Positions 9,330 to 19,316 of a stretch of DNA of 64,000 nucleotides are shown here, piece after piece (position 1 is the stretch's first letter; every line of letters starts with the position of its first letter). The translations under genes were made by a program, and so were the position numbers. Under the pieces are notes generated by a model. The model did no database searches. It was not told the origin of the DNA and was given only the letters and a program-made list of their open reading frames with translations. The stretch covers positions 1 through 64,000 of the forward strand of contig JAQBYJ010000004.1 in the NCBI GenBank assembly GCA_027622555.1. Reading direction: 5' to 3'. The stretch comes from Verrucomicrobiota bacterium (GTDB taxonomy: Bacteria; Verrucomicrobiota; Verrucomicrobiia; Opitutales; UBA2995).

Positions 9330-10604
9330 GGGTAACCAAAGTACGATTTCCGGAACATAGGCCATAATGAACAAGGCTCCAATAAGCGGAATCAGGAATG
9401 GTGCCACGGCAATAGATACCCGCCCAAGGGAGAGTTGAGCGACGTCACGCATGACAAAAAGGGAAAGACCCATGGGTGGTGTGTATTGACCAATCATTAT
9501 CGAAAACACCATAACCACACCCAAGTGAACAGGATCCATACCAAAGGATTGCTGAGCGATTGGTAGAAGCATCGGAGCGAGAATCAAGAGCAAAATCGCA
9601 TTCTCGATTATAGCGCCCAACACCAGGAGTACCAGGATTACCGCCAGCAGAAAACTCCACCTTTCATTAAAAGTAGAAACCAGAAATTGTGAAAGAGCCT
9701 GCGGCAGTTCGCCGACCGTCAACGCCCAGCCAAACAACATCGCCGATGCGATGATGAACATTAACTTGGCGGTCGATAGCGCTGTCTCCTCCATGATCTT
9801 CTTGAATTCGTCCCAGGAAAGATCGCGATAAACGATTGCCGCGAGGAACAACGCCCAGACGGCAGCGACTGTAGCTGCCTCGGTCGGACTGAAAATACCT
9901 AATGCCATGCCCCCAACGATAATGATCGGCGTCAGCAATGCGGGTATGGCGATAAAGCCGGCGACTAAAACGACCTTCCAACCCACCCATTCCTTGGAAT
10001 AATAATTTCGCCTCACCCCGATAACGAAAATATAGATCATTAGGCATAAAGCGATTAGCAGTCCGGGAACAACCCCCCCCAGAAAAAGGCCCGTTATGGA
10101 AACATCCGCAATAACACCAAAGAGCACCATAGGAATACTTGGAGGTAGAATCGGACCTATGGCCGACGAGGCCAGCGTAATACCAACGGAAAAGTTCGTG
10201 TCGTAGCCTTTTTTGCGCATGGCCTTCACCTCCATGGATCCGAGGCCTGCAACGTCGGCCAGAGCAGATCCCGACATCCCAGCGAAAACAAGGCTGGCTA
10301 GCACATTTACGTGACCCAGTCCGCCGGGGATTCGCCCGACCAACACATTGGCAAAATCAAAAATTCTGTCGGTAATTTTCCCGGCATTCATGGTCATGCC
10401 GGCAGCCATAAATAGGGGGATAGCCAAAAAGGTAAAATTCTCCAGGGAAAAGCCGAGTTCCAATGCTCCTTGACTCAAAGGAAAACCGTTTAGCCAGAGA
10501 TATGCGAACGCGCATGTTGCCAGAGAAAATGCCACAGGCAGACCAAGAAAGATAAGAACCAGACTTGCCGCAATTAACCAAAGAAGACCTGCGTCGAATG
10601 CCAC
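9312..10604 (-). CDS. dctM: TRAP transporter large permease (DctM)
   Basis: The 12-TM large membrane subunit of a tripartite ATP-independent periplasmic transporter; 430 residues with the start chosen here. Family patterns include GLPVAFSLA near the N-terminus, SGSALADVAGLG, ASSAIGPILPPSIPMV and FSPTEAATVAAVWAL. The GTG at 10604 is preferred over the ATG at 10655 because GGAGG lies about eight bases before it and because it starts one base after the dctQ stop, whereas the longer form would overlap dctQ by 50 bases. With DctQ and DctP it imports an organic acid, here probably a sugar acid, using a sodium gradient. Confidence 0.92.
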   Translation of the reverse strand: MAFDAGLLWLIAASLVLIFLGLPVAFSLATCAFAYLWLNGFPLSQGALELGFSLENFTFLAIPLFMAAGMTMNAGKITDRIFDFANVLVGRIPGGLGHVNVLASLVFAGMSGSALADVAGLGSMEVKAMRKKGYDTNFSVGITLASSAIGPILPPSIPMVLFGVIADVSITGLFLGGVVPGLLIALCLMIYIFVIGVRRNYYSKEWVGWKVVLVAGFIAIPALLTPIIIVGGMALGIFSPTEAATVAAVWALFLAAIVYRDLSWDEFKKIMEETALSTAKLMFIIASAMLFGWALTVGELPQALSQFLVSTFNERWSFLLAVILVLLVLGAIIENAILLLILAPMLLPIAQQSFGMDPVHLGVVMVFSIMIGQYTPPMGLSLFVMRDVAQLSLGRVSIAVAPFLIPLIGALFIMAYVPEIVLWLPRLLGY

Positions 10605-10605
10605 C

Positions 10606-11085
10606 CTATCGCCCTCCAGCCAAGTTGAAGATCGTCCGATAAATGCGGCGAACAATGGTGAAAAGCATCAAAACCGCAACGACCGGGATGATGCAAAGAA
10701 CGATGGCATATGAAATTCTGAGAGCTGGTGTTTTGTCGTAAACAATCACTTCCATAAGAGTTACACCTGCATAGGCCATAGCGACCAGAAAAACCCCAAT
10801 AACGAAGTCCCAGAAAGTATGCACCCACCTGGCGATGCGCTGTCCGAAAAGATCATCGATAAGATCCACGCGCGCATGGGAATCTCGATACAACAAGGTA
10901 TAAGCTCCAACGTAGGTCATCCAAATCAAAATCATCGTCGAAATTTCCTCTGTCCAGGACAAGGGGGCATTCAGAACATAACGGGTAAAGACTTGCAAAA
11001 CCGAAAGAACTAACAGGGCAACGATCGAAAACTGAAGAAACAAAATATCATATTTTATACTTTTCAGTTGATGGAATAATTTCAT
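10606..11085 (-). CDS. dctQ: TRAP transporter small permease (DctQ)
   Basis: The four-TM small membrane subunit of the TRAP transporter, about 159 residues from the ATG at 11085; an in-frame ATG at 11130 would add 15 residues, and neither has a clear Shine-Dalgarno sequence. The pattern QVFTRYVLNAPLSWTEE after the first membrane segment is the hallmark of the DctQ family. Transcribed before dctM, with its stop codon one base from the dctM start, so the two are translationally coupled. The solute-binding gene dctP is divergent, less than 75 bases away, and the shared space must hold both promoters. Confidence 0.9.
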   Translation of the reverse strand: MKLFHQLKSIKYDILFLQFSIVALLVLSVLQVFTRYVLNAPLSWTEEISTMILIWMTYVGAYTLLYRDSHARVDLIDDLFGQRIARWVHTFWDFVIGVFLVAMAYAGVTLMEVIVYDKTPALRISYAIVLCIIPVVAVLMLFTIVRRIYRTIFNLAGGR

Positions 11086-11155
11086 GGTCAAAGTTTCTTT
11101 CAAGTAATAGTATGATGTATTAAAAATCATATTACAGATTTACCAGCAAATTCAA

Positions 11156-12190
11156 ATGAGTATTTCCAAGTTGTTTTATTTTTGTGCAAGAAAACGAGCA
11201 GTAGCAATGCTCACTGTAGGGTTAGTTTCAATAACCCATGCCTTTGCAGCCAGCTTCTCACCTAAGGTAATGCGCCTGGCCCACGTCTATCAGCTCGATT
11301 CGCCTAGTGGTATTGGCCTGCAGGCTTTCGCCGAGAAAGTGGCTGAGTACAGCCAGGGCCGTATAGAAATGAAAGTCTTCCCTGCTGGCCAGCTCGGTTC
11401 GAACCGAAATATTTACATCAGCACAAAAACGGGCGGTATTGACTTCTGCGTTCCAAACTTCCCCATGCTTTCCGATATTGTTCCGGAAATGACCATTATG
11501 ACTTCGGGATATTTATTCGACAATTTTGATCAAATTGAACGAGTAATGGCTCATCCCCAATTGGGACAAAAATGGAACGAGGAGATCATTGAGAAATGCC
11601 ATATACGGATTCTCGGTTCGTATTATTATGGGAAACGCGTGGTAACTACCGGAAAGACGCCGTTTAAAAGTCCTGACGAAATGAAGGGTCTGAAAATCCG
11701 GGCCGTTCCAAACCCCATGTCATTAGCGGTGATCAGAGGGCTTGGAGGCAATCCAACTCCCATGCCTTTAAAAGAAATTTTCATCGGCCTCAGTCAGGGC
11801 ATCATTGATGGGCAGGAAAATCCTTATCCAACCATTTGGTCCAACAAATGGTACGAGGTGCAGAAATATGTCTTAGAAACTAATCACCAGCTAAACGCTA
11901 TCCCTTTTGCGATTTCAGAAAGATCCTGGAAAAGCTTGAGCCTGGAGGACAGGGCTGCTGTCGAAAGGGCCAGCAAAGAAGCAATGGATATTATGAGCGC
12001 GCTTACGCGCCAGTTTGAGAATGAAATCGCCGAAAAGCTCCAAGCCAAAGGTATGATCATTGTACCCTATTCGGAATTGGATATTGACGCATTTAAACAA
12101 TCCGTTCGGGAATCGATTAAGTCTAAATTCGATGGGAAGGTCTGGCGCAGAGGTTTAATGGAAGAAGTACTGGCCGCTGGAAAAGAATAA
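11156..12190 (+). CDS. dctP: TRAP transporter solute-binding protein (DctP)
   Basis: A 344-residue periplasmic binding protein with a signal peptide ending near residue 31 (THAFAAS). DctP-family patterns are clear: AHVYQLDSPSGIGLQAFAE at the mature N-terminus, FPAGQLGSNR, the ligand-contacting Arg in GLKIRAVPNP (about residue 180), and GIIDGQENPYPTI. The GLKIR arginine usually salt-bridges a carboxylate, so an organic acid is expected. The presence of a mannonate-dehydratase-like enzyme next door favours an aldonate or uronate. Divergent from dctQM. Confidence 0.92.
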   Translation: MSISKLFYFCARKRAVAMLTVGLVSITHAFAASFSPKVMRLAHVYQLDSPSGIGLQAFAEKVAEYSQGRIEMKVFPAGQLGSNRNIYISTKTGGIDFCVPNFPMLSDIVPEMTIMTSGYLFDNFDQIERVMAHPQLGQKWNEEIIEKCHIRILGSYYYGKRVVTTGKTPFKSPDEMKGLKIRAVPNPMSLAVIRGLGGNPTPMPLKEIFIGLSQGIIDGQENPYPTIWSNKWYEVQKYVLETNHQLNAIPFAISERSWKSLSLEDRAAVERASKEAMDIMSALTRQFENEIAEKLQAKGMIIVPYSELDIDAFKQSVRESIKSKFDGKVWRRGLMEEVLAAGKE

Positions 12191-12215
12191 ATGAGGCCGC
12201 CCCTCCAAAAGGAAT

Positions 12216-12941
12216 TTATCTAACCGAGCTATAGACGGACTCGCGGAATCGTTTGCCAACATCCCAACTGAAATCCCGCGCACGCGTCATAAACAGACCG
12301 AAAAGGTTCATCTCGGGATCTATCCAAAAATGTGTGTTTGCTACTCCTTGCCACCCATAAATCCCCTTTGACGCCCCCATTCCATCCGCTTCAGGATCTT
12401 CCAAAACGAATAGTGACAATCCGCGGTAAAAGCCAACCAGAGCGGGTTCGGCTCGTTCTTCAATTGGAAAGCCTTCTGAATGTTTTCCGGTCATTATTTC
12501 TATGCTTTTCGGCGAAAGGATTTCTCTGCCTTCAAAGCTTCCACCATTCAGCAACATCCGACAGAATTTTGTATAATCAGACATGGTTGAGACGAGTCCA
12601 ATGTCTCCAAAGTAGGCGTGATTGTCTTCGTTAAATGTAACCCAGCTCAAATTACTCGTGAAACCTTTAAGGTGTCCGGAGTTTACAAATACGGGCTGAA
12701 ACAAGTTACTTCTTTCTTCGTCGGTCACGTAGAATTTCGTGCTTTTCATCCCAAGAGGATCGAAAAGCCTCTCTTTCAAATATTCGTAGAAACTCTGTCC
12801 GGTGATGGATTCCACAACACATCCCAACAAGGCTTGATTTAATCCATACTGGTATGCCGTCCCCGGTTCAAATTCGAGAGGAAGCTTGGCGACCGCATCT
12901 ACAAAGTCTTCCAGGTTGTCATGTTTCTTGGTACTCGGTTA
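12216..12941 (-). pseudogene. Serine hydrolase (beta-lactamase class C/esterase-like), N-terminal half missing
   Basis: An open frame of about 241 codons runs from a stop at 12939-12941 to 12216. It matches the C-terminal half of the beta-lactamase-related serine hydrolases: a YQYGLNQALLG stretch in place of the Y-x-N region, then ITGQSFYEYLKERLF, DPLGMKSTKFYV, and near the end YGWQGVANTHFWIDPE, the usual G-W-x-G...DPE block. The catalytic S-x-x-K segment and everything before it (about 150 residues) are absent, and the 160 bases upstream encode nothing similar. No start codon with a binding site is visible. It is almost certainly a remnant. Confidence 0.82.
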
Positions 12942-13103
12942 ATGATGCGAACCAATGTAATAAGAATAACCTGACCTATGGCTTAGCAGGGCAAGAGCGC
13001 GTGCCAAGCCGTAGCCCTAGGGTCTAGGTTGGTCTCGCTCTGCCACAAAGTTTGAGACATGTTCGATATTAGAACGATTCGGAAAGGTTTTTATGATAGG
13101 CCA

Positions 13104-15497
13104 CTAATCGACAAAGATCAGCTCGTTGGACAAAAGCAAAGCTTGGGCATAAAGTTCCCATCCTGAGAGTGGCTCTTTCGCTTCAGAATCCTCAGTGCTT
13201 TTTACAACAACAGAACTAGCAGTGAAAGCTTCAGCATTCGATATGAACTCAACCCCAATTTGAATTTCCTCCTTGGTCGCATTTCGCTGAAAAACCACCT
13301 TATAATACTCACCGATCTGCGACTCTACGTCCTCCCCTGCTTCAAGGCCGATTCGGTCCGCCAGAAATTTAGCCTGCCGAATTATAAAAGGACTATTCAT
13401 AAGAAACAGGGCTTGTTGGGGAACAATGGTTTCGAATCTCTCCGGAGCGGTCGCGTTAGGACTGGGATGGTCAAAAGTCCGAAAAATGCCAGCTGGTTCC
13501 GTTCTATCAAAGTAACTGTAAACCGTTCGACGATTGGTCGTTGGATCCAAAAGATCTTGCTGTAGTCCGCCCATGGTCCGATCCAGGTTTCCGGATACTT
13601 CAAGCAAGGTGTCGCGAAGGGACTCAAAATCCAACCTTGTCCTGGGAAAGTGATGCCAGAAGAGATTTTCAGAATCTGCAGCCACAGACTCCGGGTTGGC
13701 TGTACTCGATTGCTGATAGGTATTGGATAGCACAATCATTTTGTGCAACGCCTTCATGGACCAACCTGATTCGATAAACGAGGCAGCCAACCAATTTAAT
13801 AAATCGATATGATCCGGCTCGGGCGTCCTTACACCAAAATCGCTGGGCGTATCCACCAGTGGGGTACCCATATGCCATCCCCATACTCGATTAACAAAAA
13901 TGCGAGCAGTTAACGGATTGTTGGCATTCGCAATTTCGCGAGCCAGATCCAGTCTTCCGCTACCAGTCGTATAGGGTTTTCGTTTTTCTCCAGCGAGTAC
14001 TTCAAGGTAACGCCGAGGAACCTCCTCTCCCAGGTTTTTCGGATCTCCCCGTTTATAAATGGGAGAGTCCTTAGGCTCCGCAATATCGACTAAAGCATGT
14101 GCCCGAAAAGGTGTCCCTGGGTGGGTGAATTCAAGGTCCCCAATTTCTTTGGTGAGTTTAGTCGTTTCCGCCCCAATTTTTCGATCAAGCCACTCGGCAA
14201 CTTTTTCGCGATCCGGATTCAGCGGTGTTCCTGGTTCGGTAAGAAAGGCCCAGACGGTTTCAACGCCTGCCTGGTCGTCATTCAGGGCGTCTTTGAATAA
14301 TTGATTGTAATGCACAATCCCTGGCAGGGGATCCGCACTGGCAAAAATATCGAACCAATCTTTCAAGAGTGGTTGAGCTCGTCCTTCATCTGTTTCCAGG
14401 TATTCGATCCAAAGCCGTAGAAGTTCCGGACTGACTCCTTTACTTTTGGCAAAAACTACGAATTCGGCCTCATCAACAATTGTTTTTCCTTCTTCAACAG
14501 CTCCCAGGAAATTTCCGGCCACAGAACGCTCGTTCAACAACCATTTGTCGATCGTCTCTTCCGTCTTTTCTTCAATCAGTTTTTGTAACCGCGCTATTTC
14601 AGCCAAATAAGATTCATGATCTTCTTTGTTTTCTGGATAACGAATAATTGGCAATTCCTTAGGCAACTCGGAGGAGTTAAAGATACCATGAAGTGAATAA
14701 TAATCCCGGGTCGGAATCGGATCAAACTTGTGATCATGGCAACGAGCGCATGTAACCGTCAGTCCCTGTAGTCCTCGCGTGACCACATCGATCTGATCAT
14801 CGATTATAAAATCTTTTCTCCTGAAAAAGGAATTGCCTAAGGTCAAAAATCCGAGAGCCGCTAGTTCTTTTTTATCTTCACCCAGGTCCAACTGATCGGC
14901 CGCAATTTGCTCCAGTATAAAGCGATCGTAAGGTTTGTCCTCATTGAATGCTTCTATCACGTAGTCGCGATAGGTGTGAGAATATTTATAACGGTTACCG
15001 TCTCGAAAATTTGGTCGTCCCTCAGAATCGGCATAACGCGCCACATCCAGCCAATGTCTCGCCCAACGTTCGCCAAAAGCAGGTGAAGCCAAAAGACGTT
15101 CTACGAGTTGTTCATAGGCATTGGGCGAGTCATTCTCCACGAACGACTGCATTTCTTCAAATGTGGGTGGCAGTCCTGTAAGATCATATGTCACCCGCCG
15201 AATAAGGCTGCGTTTGTCAGCAGGGGCATTTGGTTTCAACCCACGCTCGCGAAGTTTATTTAGAATAAGCGCGTCCACTTCGTTACCTGAGCCAACATGA
15301 ACTGTGGGAAGCTCAGGTTTTTGCAAGGGGATGAAAGCCCAGTGCGTATCCGCCGCAGCCATATTAAAGGCAGGTTCGACTGGAGATTGCTGAGTCTCCG
15401 GGGAGGAGGCAAAACCGATTGCACTTCCAATCGCCAAGCCGATTACCCCAATCCAAACAGATATCATCCGGTTCATTTTTTCAGACGGGGAGTTCAT
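13104..15497 (-). CDS. DUF1549/DUF1553 (PSCyt2/PSD1) protein, copy 2
   Basis: A 797-residue exported protein with a signal anchor (residues 12-30). It carries the PSCyt2 domain (DUF1549, about 55-265) with [32 protein letters not shown] and a CARCH heme-binding type motif followed by DHKFDPIPT, and the PSD1 domain (DUF1553, about 515-770) with RIFVNRVWGWHMG, TYQQSS, RLDFESLRD and PQQALFLMNSPF. It lacks the PSCyt1 cytochrome domain found in the longer paralogue at 55.6 kb. The family is typical of Planctomycetes and Verrucomicrobia and is usually paired with DUF1501 proteins; its role is not established. It is a tandem paralogue of the gene five bases upstream and last in the operon. Confidence 0.88.
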   Translation of the reverse strand: MNSPSEKMNRMISVWIGVIGLAIGSAIGFASSPETQQSPVEPAFNMAAADTHWAFIPLQKPELPTVHVGSGNEVDALILNKLRERGLKPNAPADKRSLIRRVTYDLTGLPPTFEEMQSFVENDSPNAYEQLVERLLASPAFGERWARHWLDVARYADSEGRPNFRDGNRYKYSHTYRDYVIEAFNEDKPYDRFILEQIAADQLDLGEDKKELAALGFLTLGNSFFRRKDFIIDDQIDVVTRGLQGLTVTCARCHDHKFDPIPTRDYYSLHGIFNSSELPKELPIIRYPENKEDHESYLAEIARLQKLIEEKTEETIDKWLLNERSVAGNFLGAVEEGKTIVDEAEFVVFAKSKGVSPELLRLWIEYLETDEGRAQPLLKDWFDIFASADPLPGIVHYNQLFKDALNDDQAGVETVWAFLTEPGTPLNPDREKVAEWLDRKIGAETTKLTKEIGDLEFTHPGTPFRAHALVDIAEPKDSPIYKRGDPKNLGEEVPRRYLEVLAGEKRKPYTTGSGRLDLAREIANANNPLTARIFVNRVWGWHMGTPLVDTPSDFGVRTPEPDHIDLLNWLAASFIESGWSMKALHKMIVLSNTYQQSSTANPESVAADSENLFWHHFPRTRLDFESLRDTLLEVSGNLDRTMGGLQQDLLDPTTNRRTVYSYFDRTEPAGIFRTFDHPSPNATAPERFETIVPQQALFLMNSPFIIRQAKFLADRIGLEAGEDVESQIGEYYKVVFQRNATKEEIQIGVEFISNAEAFTASSVVVKSTEDSEAKEPLSGWELYAQALLLSNELIFVD

Positions 15498-15502
15498 GAA
15501 CG

Positions 15503-17878
15503 CTAATCGACAAACATCAGTTCGTTAGACAAGAGCAACGCCTGGGCGTATAGTCCCCAGCTTGAGAGTGGTTCTTTAGCCTCGGGATCCGTTGAACTGT
15601 TTCCAGCCATCGATTCCTTATAAGCTTCGGCATTCGAAATAAATTCAACACCGGTTTGAAGCTCCTCCTTTGTTCCTTCCCGCTGAAATACAACTTGATA
15701 AAATCGATTGATCCGGGATCTGATATTGGCCTCCTCCTTACCAATTCGGTCAGCGAGGATTCTCGCCTGTCGAATAGTAAACGGGCTATTCATGAGAAAC
15801 AAGGCTTGTTGGGGTACAATCGTTTCAAACCTGGCCGAAGCAGTCGCATTGGGACTGGGGTGATCAAAGGTTCGAAATACACCAGGCGGTTCTGATCGGT
15901 CAAAAAAACTGTAGACGGTCCGCCGGTTAGACGCAGGATCCAAAATATCTTGCTGCACACCACCCATGGTTCGATCCAGGTTGCCAGACACTTCTAATAA
16001 GGTATCGCGCATAGATTCAAAATCCAACCGTTCACTTGGGAAGTGATGCCATAGAGTATTTTCGGAATCTGCTGCCACTGACTTCTGATTGGGCTTGCTC
16101 GATTGCTGATAGGTATTGGAAAGCACGATCAATTTGTGCAGCGCCTTGATGGACCACCCTGACTCGATAAACGAAGTGGCCAACCAATTCAGAAGATCAA
16201 TTTGCACTGGCTCAGGGGTTCGAACCCCGAAATCGCTCGGCGTATCCACCAGTGGGGCACCCGTGTGCCATCCCCATACTCGATTTACGAGGACTCGGGC
16301 AGTTAAGGGATTGTCAGGAGTAGCAATTTCCTGGGCCAATTGCAGCCTTCCACTTCCTTCTGTGTATTGTTTTCTATTTCCCCTTGATAGTATTTCTAGA
16401 AACTGACGGGGAACAATATCCCCCGGAGTTCCAACGTTTCCTCGTTTAAAGATGGGAGAATCTGTTGGTTCGGATACGTCGGCTACAACGTGGGCACGAT
16501 AGGGTGTTCCCGGATGGGTCCATTCAACCGCATCACGCTCTTTCATGATGTCACCGGCGTTCTCAGGTTCTTCAATCTTACGCACAATCCATACCTTGAC
16601 CACCACACGATCCGGATTAAGAGGCGTGCCTTCCTCTTTCAAAAAATTTCTTACCTCGTCATAGCCGTTTTTCCCATCGAGAGCATTTTTGAACAACTGG
16701 TTGTAATGCGCAACCCCGGCTTCTCTGTCGTTTTTGGCATACTTTTCAAACCAATCACTCAAAACTGGATGGGAGCGTCCTTCTTCTGTTTCCAGGTAGG
16801 CAATCCAGCTTCGCAACAAATGAGGACTCACGTTGTTAGTTCCGGCAAACACTGTGAAATCCCCCGTGACACTACCATCATCCTCGATCGTCATGGCTTC
16901 TTCATAAGAATTCAGAAAATCTCCCGCATGATGTCGTTCGTTTAACAACCATAGGTCGATGACTTCCTCCGCTCTTATATCAATTCGTTTTTGGATTTTC
17001 GCTACTTCAGCTAAATAAGATTGGTAATCTGCTTCACTTTCAGGATGCCGAATCACAGGCATTTCCGTCGGAACTTCGGTTGAGTTGAAAATACCGTGAA
17101 GCGAATAATAGTCACTGGTCGGAATAGGATCAAACTTATGGTCGTGACAACGTGCGCAGGAAACAGTGAGTCCTTGCAAGCCTTGGGTTATCACGTCGAT
17201 CTGATCATCAATCAAATCATTCTTTGCCATTAATTTCCCCAAGGTGAGAAAGCCCAAAGCTGCCAACTCACTGTTGTCCTCTCCCAAATCCAACTGGTCG
17301 GCTGCAATCTGTTCCAAAATGAATTGGTCATAGGGTTTGTCGTCGTTAAAGGCTTCGATCACATAATCGCGATAAGTATGAGCGTAGGCATAACGGTTAC
17401 CGTCACGAAAGTTGGGCCTCCCTTTGGTATCAGCGTAACGCGCTATATCCAGCCAATGTCTTCCCCAACGCTCACCGTAAGCAGGTGAAGCCAGTAGCCG
17501 ATCGACTACTTTTTCGAAAGCATCCGCGGATTCATCCGCTACAAAGGATTGTACCTCTTCATAAGTGGGAGGTAGTCCAATAAGGTCATAAGTCACACGT
17601 CGAAGGAGGCTTCGTTTGTCAGCAGGACCATTTGGTTTCAATCCACGCGTTTGAAGATTCGCTAAAATAAACGCATCCACTTCGTTGCCCAAGCCAACAT
17701 CGACTGAGGGAAGCTCTGGCTTTTCCAAAGGGATAAAAGCCCAGTGCGTATCCGCAGACGCCATATTGAATGCCGGAATCTCAGAGCGTTCCTGCGTCTC
17801 CAGAGAGGAGGAAAAAGCAATTGCGCTTCCGATAAGCAGACCGAATGGAGCAAGCAAATATGATTTCCTTAACCTCAT
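15503..17878 (-). CDS. DUF1549/DUF1553 (PSCyt2/PSD1) protein, copy 1
   Basis: A 791-residue exported protein from the ATG at 17878, four bases after the stop of the DUF1501 gene; a start at 17920 would overlap that gene. It has the same architecture as the next gene: signal peptide, PSCyt2 with the [11 protein letters not shown] block, then PSD1 with [13 protein letters not shown] and PQQALFLMNSPF. The two are alike over their whole length, with many identical blocks, and differ mainly in the central region (about residues 290-450), so they arose by tandem duplication. The heme-type CxxCH motif suggests electron transfer outside the cytoplasm. Confidence 0.88.
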   Translation of the reverse strand: MRLRKSYLLAPFGLLIGSAIAFSSSLETQERSEIPAFNMASADTHWAFIPLEKPELPSVDVGLGNEVDAFILANLQTRGLKPNGPADKRSLLRRVTYDLIGLPPTYEEVQSFVADESADAFEKVVDRLLASPAYGERWGRHWLDIARYADTKGRPNFRDGNRYAYAHTYRDYVIEAFNDDKPYDQFILEQIAADQLDLGEDNSELAALGFLTLGKLMAKNDLIDDQIDVITQGLQGLTVSCARCHDHKFDPIPTSDYYSLHGIFNSTEVPTEMPVIRHPESEADYQSYLAEVAKIQKRIDIRAEEVIDLWLLNERHHAGDFLNSYEEAMTIEDDGSVTGDFTVFAGTNNVSPHLLRSWIAYLETEEGRSHPVLSDWFEKYAKNDREAGVAHYNQLFKNALDGKNGYDEVRNFLKEEGTPLNPDRVVVKVWIVRKIEEPENAGDIMKERDAVEWTHPGTPYRAHVVADVSEPTDSPIFKRGNVGTPGDIVPRQFLEILSRGNRKQYTEGSGRLQLAQEIATPDNPLTARVLVNRVWGWHTGAPLVDTPSDFGVRTPEPVQIDLLNWLATSFIESGWSIKALHKLIVLSNTYQQSSKPNQKSVAADSENTLWHHFPSERLDFESMRDTLLEVSGNLDRTMGGVQQDILDPASNRRTVYSFFDRSEPPGVFRTFDHPSPNATASARFETIVPQQALFLMNSPFTIRQARILADRIGKEEANIRSRINRFYQVVFQREGTKEELQTGVEFISNAEAYKESMAGNSSTDPEAKEPLSSWGLYAQALLLSNELMFVD

Positions 17879-17882
17879 TTTG

Positions 17883-19316
17883 TTAGGCAATGAGTTCGTG
17901 CACAACATTTCCGTGCACATCAGTCAGTCGAAAATCCCGTCCGGCGTAGCGGTAGGTAAGTTTTTCATGATCGAATCCCATCAGGTGCATGATTGTCGCC
18001 TGCAGATCATGAACATGGACACGATTTTCAACGGCAGCAAATCCGAATTCATCGGTAGCTCCATGAACGTATCCTCCACGAACACCTCCACCAGCCATCC
18101 ACATGCTGAATCCATGGTTGTTGTGGTCCCGTCCGTTCACCTTCCCCTGGTTGGCCCCCGGTACCGATAGTTCAACTACAGGCGTGCGTCCAAATTCGCC
18201 ACCCCAGATAACCAGGGTATCATCGAGCAGGCCGCGCATTTTAAGATCTTTCAACAAGGCTGCGATTGGCTTGTCGCACTCTCCACACAATCTACGGTGT
18301 TCGCTGTTGTTATCATCGTGGGTGTCCCAAGGTTGACGGAAACCCGTCCACACCTGAGTAAAACGCACACCACGTTCAGCCAGGCGCCGGGCAATCAAAA
18401 GCTGCCGTGCCTGAACTCCTTCGCCATACATTTCGCGGATATATTTCGGCTCTGTCGAAATATCAAAAGCATCGGTCGCTTCCATCTGCATCCGGTAAGC
18501 CAACTCAAAGGATTGAATTCGAGCACCAAAGCGGCCATCGTCAGCTCGTTGCGCAGCATGGAATCCATTTATCTTGTTAAGTAGGTCGAGTTGCTTCCGC
18601 TGAGTACCGTAATCGGTATGGTCGTTTTGAATGTTCTCCAGAAGCTTATCGATATCCTCATGTTTGGTGTCGATGTAGGTTCCCTGGAACGCACCTGGTA
18701 AAAAGGCATTTTGCCAGTTTGCTGCATCCCCAACCGGATAGCCGTTCGGACACAGTACCACGAAGCCCGGAAGATTCTGATTTTCATTTCCCAGTCCGTA
18801 AGTCAGCCATGACCCCATGCTCGGTCGTGCCAATCGAGCATCCCCGCAATTAAGAAGTAAGAGAGATGGCTCGTGATTGGGAACGTCTGTGTACATCGAG
18901 CGAACCAAACAAATATCGTCCATGCATTCACCGACATGGGAAAATAATTCACTGACCTCGGTTCCGTTTTCTCCGTAACGACTAAATTTAAAGGGCGAGC
19001 CAAAAGCTGCGCCAGTGGTGCGCTCAGTCTTCAGGGTAACCGGCAAAGCTTTTCCATGCCATTCATTCAGCAACGGCTTAGGATCAAAAGTATCAACCTG
19101 GGAAGGCCCTCCATTCGCAAAAATTTGGATGACGCGTTTGGCCTTTGGCGCAAAGTGCGGAGCTCGTGGATCCAGTGTTGTGATGGTGCCTGAATCACTT
19201 GCTGCGGCCTGATTTCCAAAAATAGATCCAAGGCTCAGTGCACCAAAGCCCATGCCACAACGGTTTAAAAACTCTCGTCGCGTATAGGCAAAATCTTCTT
19301 GGGGATGGTAATCCAT
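17883..19316 (-). CDS. DUF1501 secreted protein (alkaline phosphatase/sulfatase fold), Tat leader
   Basis: A 477-residue protein with a twin-arginine leader (TRREFLNRCGMGFGALSLG). DUF1501 is related to the alkaline phosphatase/sulfatase superfamily. Visible family patterns are KRVIQIFANGGPSQVDTFDPKP, MYTDVPNHEPS, WTGFRQPWDTHDDN, VIWGGEFGRTP and GRDHNNHGFSMWMAGGGVRGG, with conserved Asp and His residues that could bind metal. It is first in the operon with two DUF1549/DUF1553 genes, the pairing seen throughout PVC genomes. The function is unproven; a role in processing modified glycans is often assumed. Confidence 0.9.
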   Translation of the reverse strand: MDYHPQEDFAYTRREFLNRCGMGFGALSLGSIFGNQAAASDSGTITTLDPRAPHFAPKAKRVIQIFANGGPSQVDTFDPKPLLNEWHGKALPVTLKTERTTGAAFGSPFKFSRYGENGTEVSELFSHVGECMDDICLVRSMYTDVPNHEPSLLLLNCGDARLARPSMGSWLTYGLGNENQNLPGFVVLCPNGYPVGDAANWQNAFLPGAFQGTYIDTKHEDIDKLLENIQNDHTDYGTQRKQLDLLNKINGFHAAQRADDGRFGARIQSFELAYRMQMEATDAFDISTEPKYIREMYGEGVQARQLLIARRLAERGVRFTQVWTGFRQPWDTHDDNNSEHRRLCGECDKPIAALLKDLKMRGLLDDTLVIWGGEFGRTPVVELSVPGANQGKVNGRDHNNHGFSMWMAGGGVRGGYVHGATDEFGFAAVENRVHVHDLQATIMHLMGFDHEKLTYRYAGRDFRLTDVHGNVVHELIA

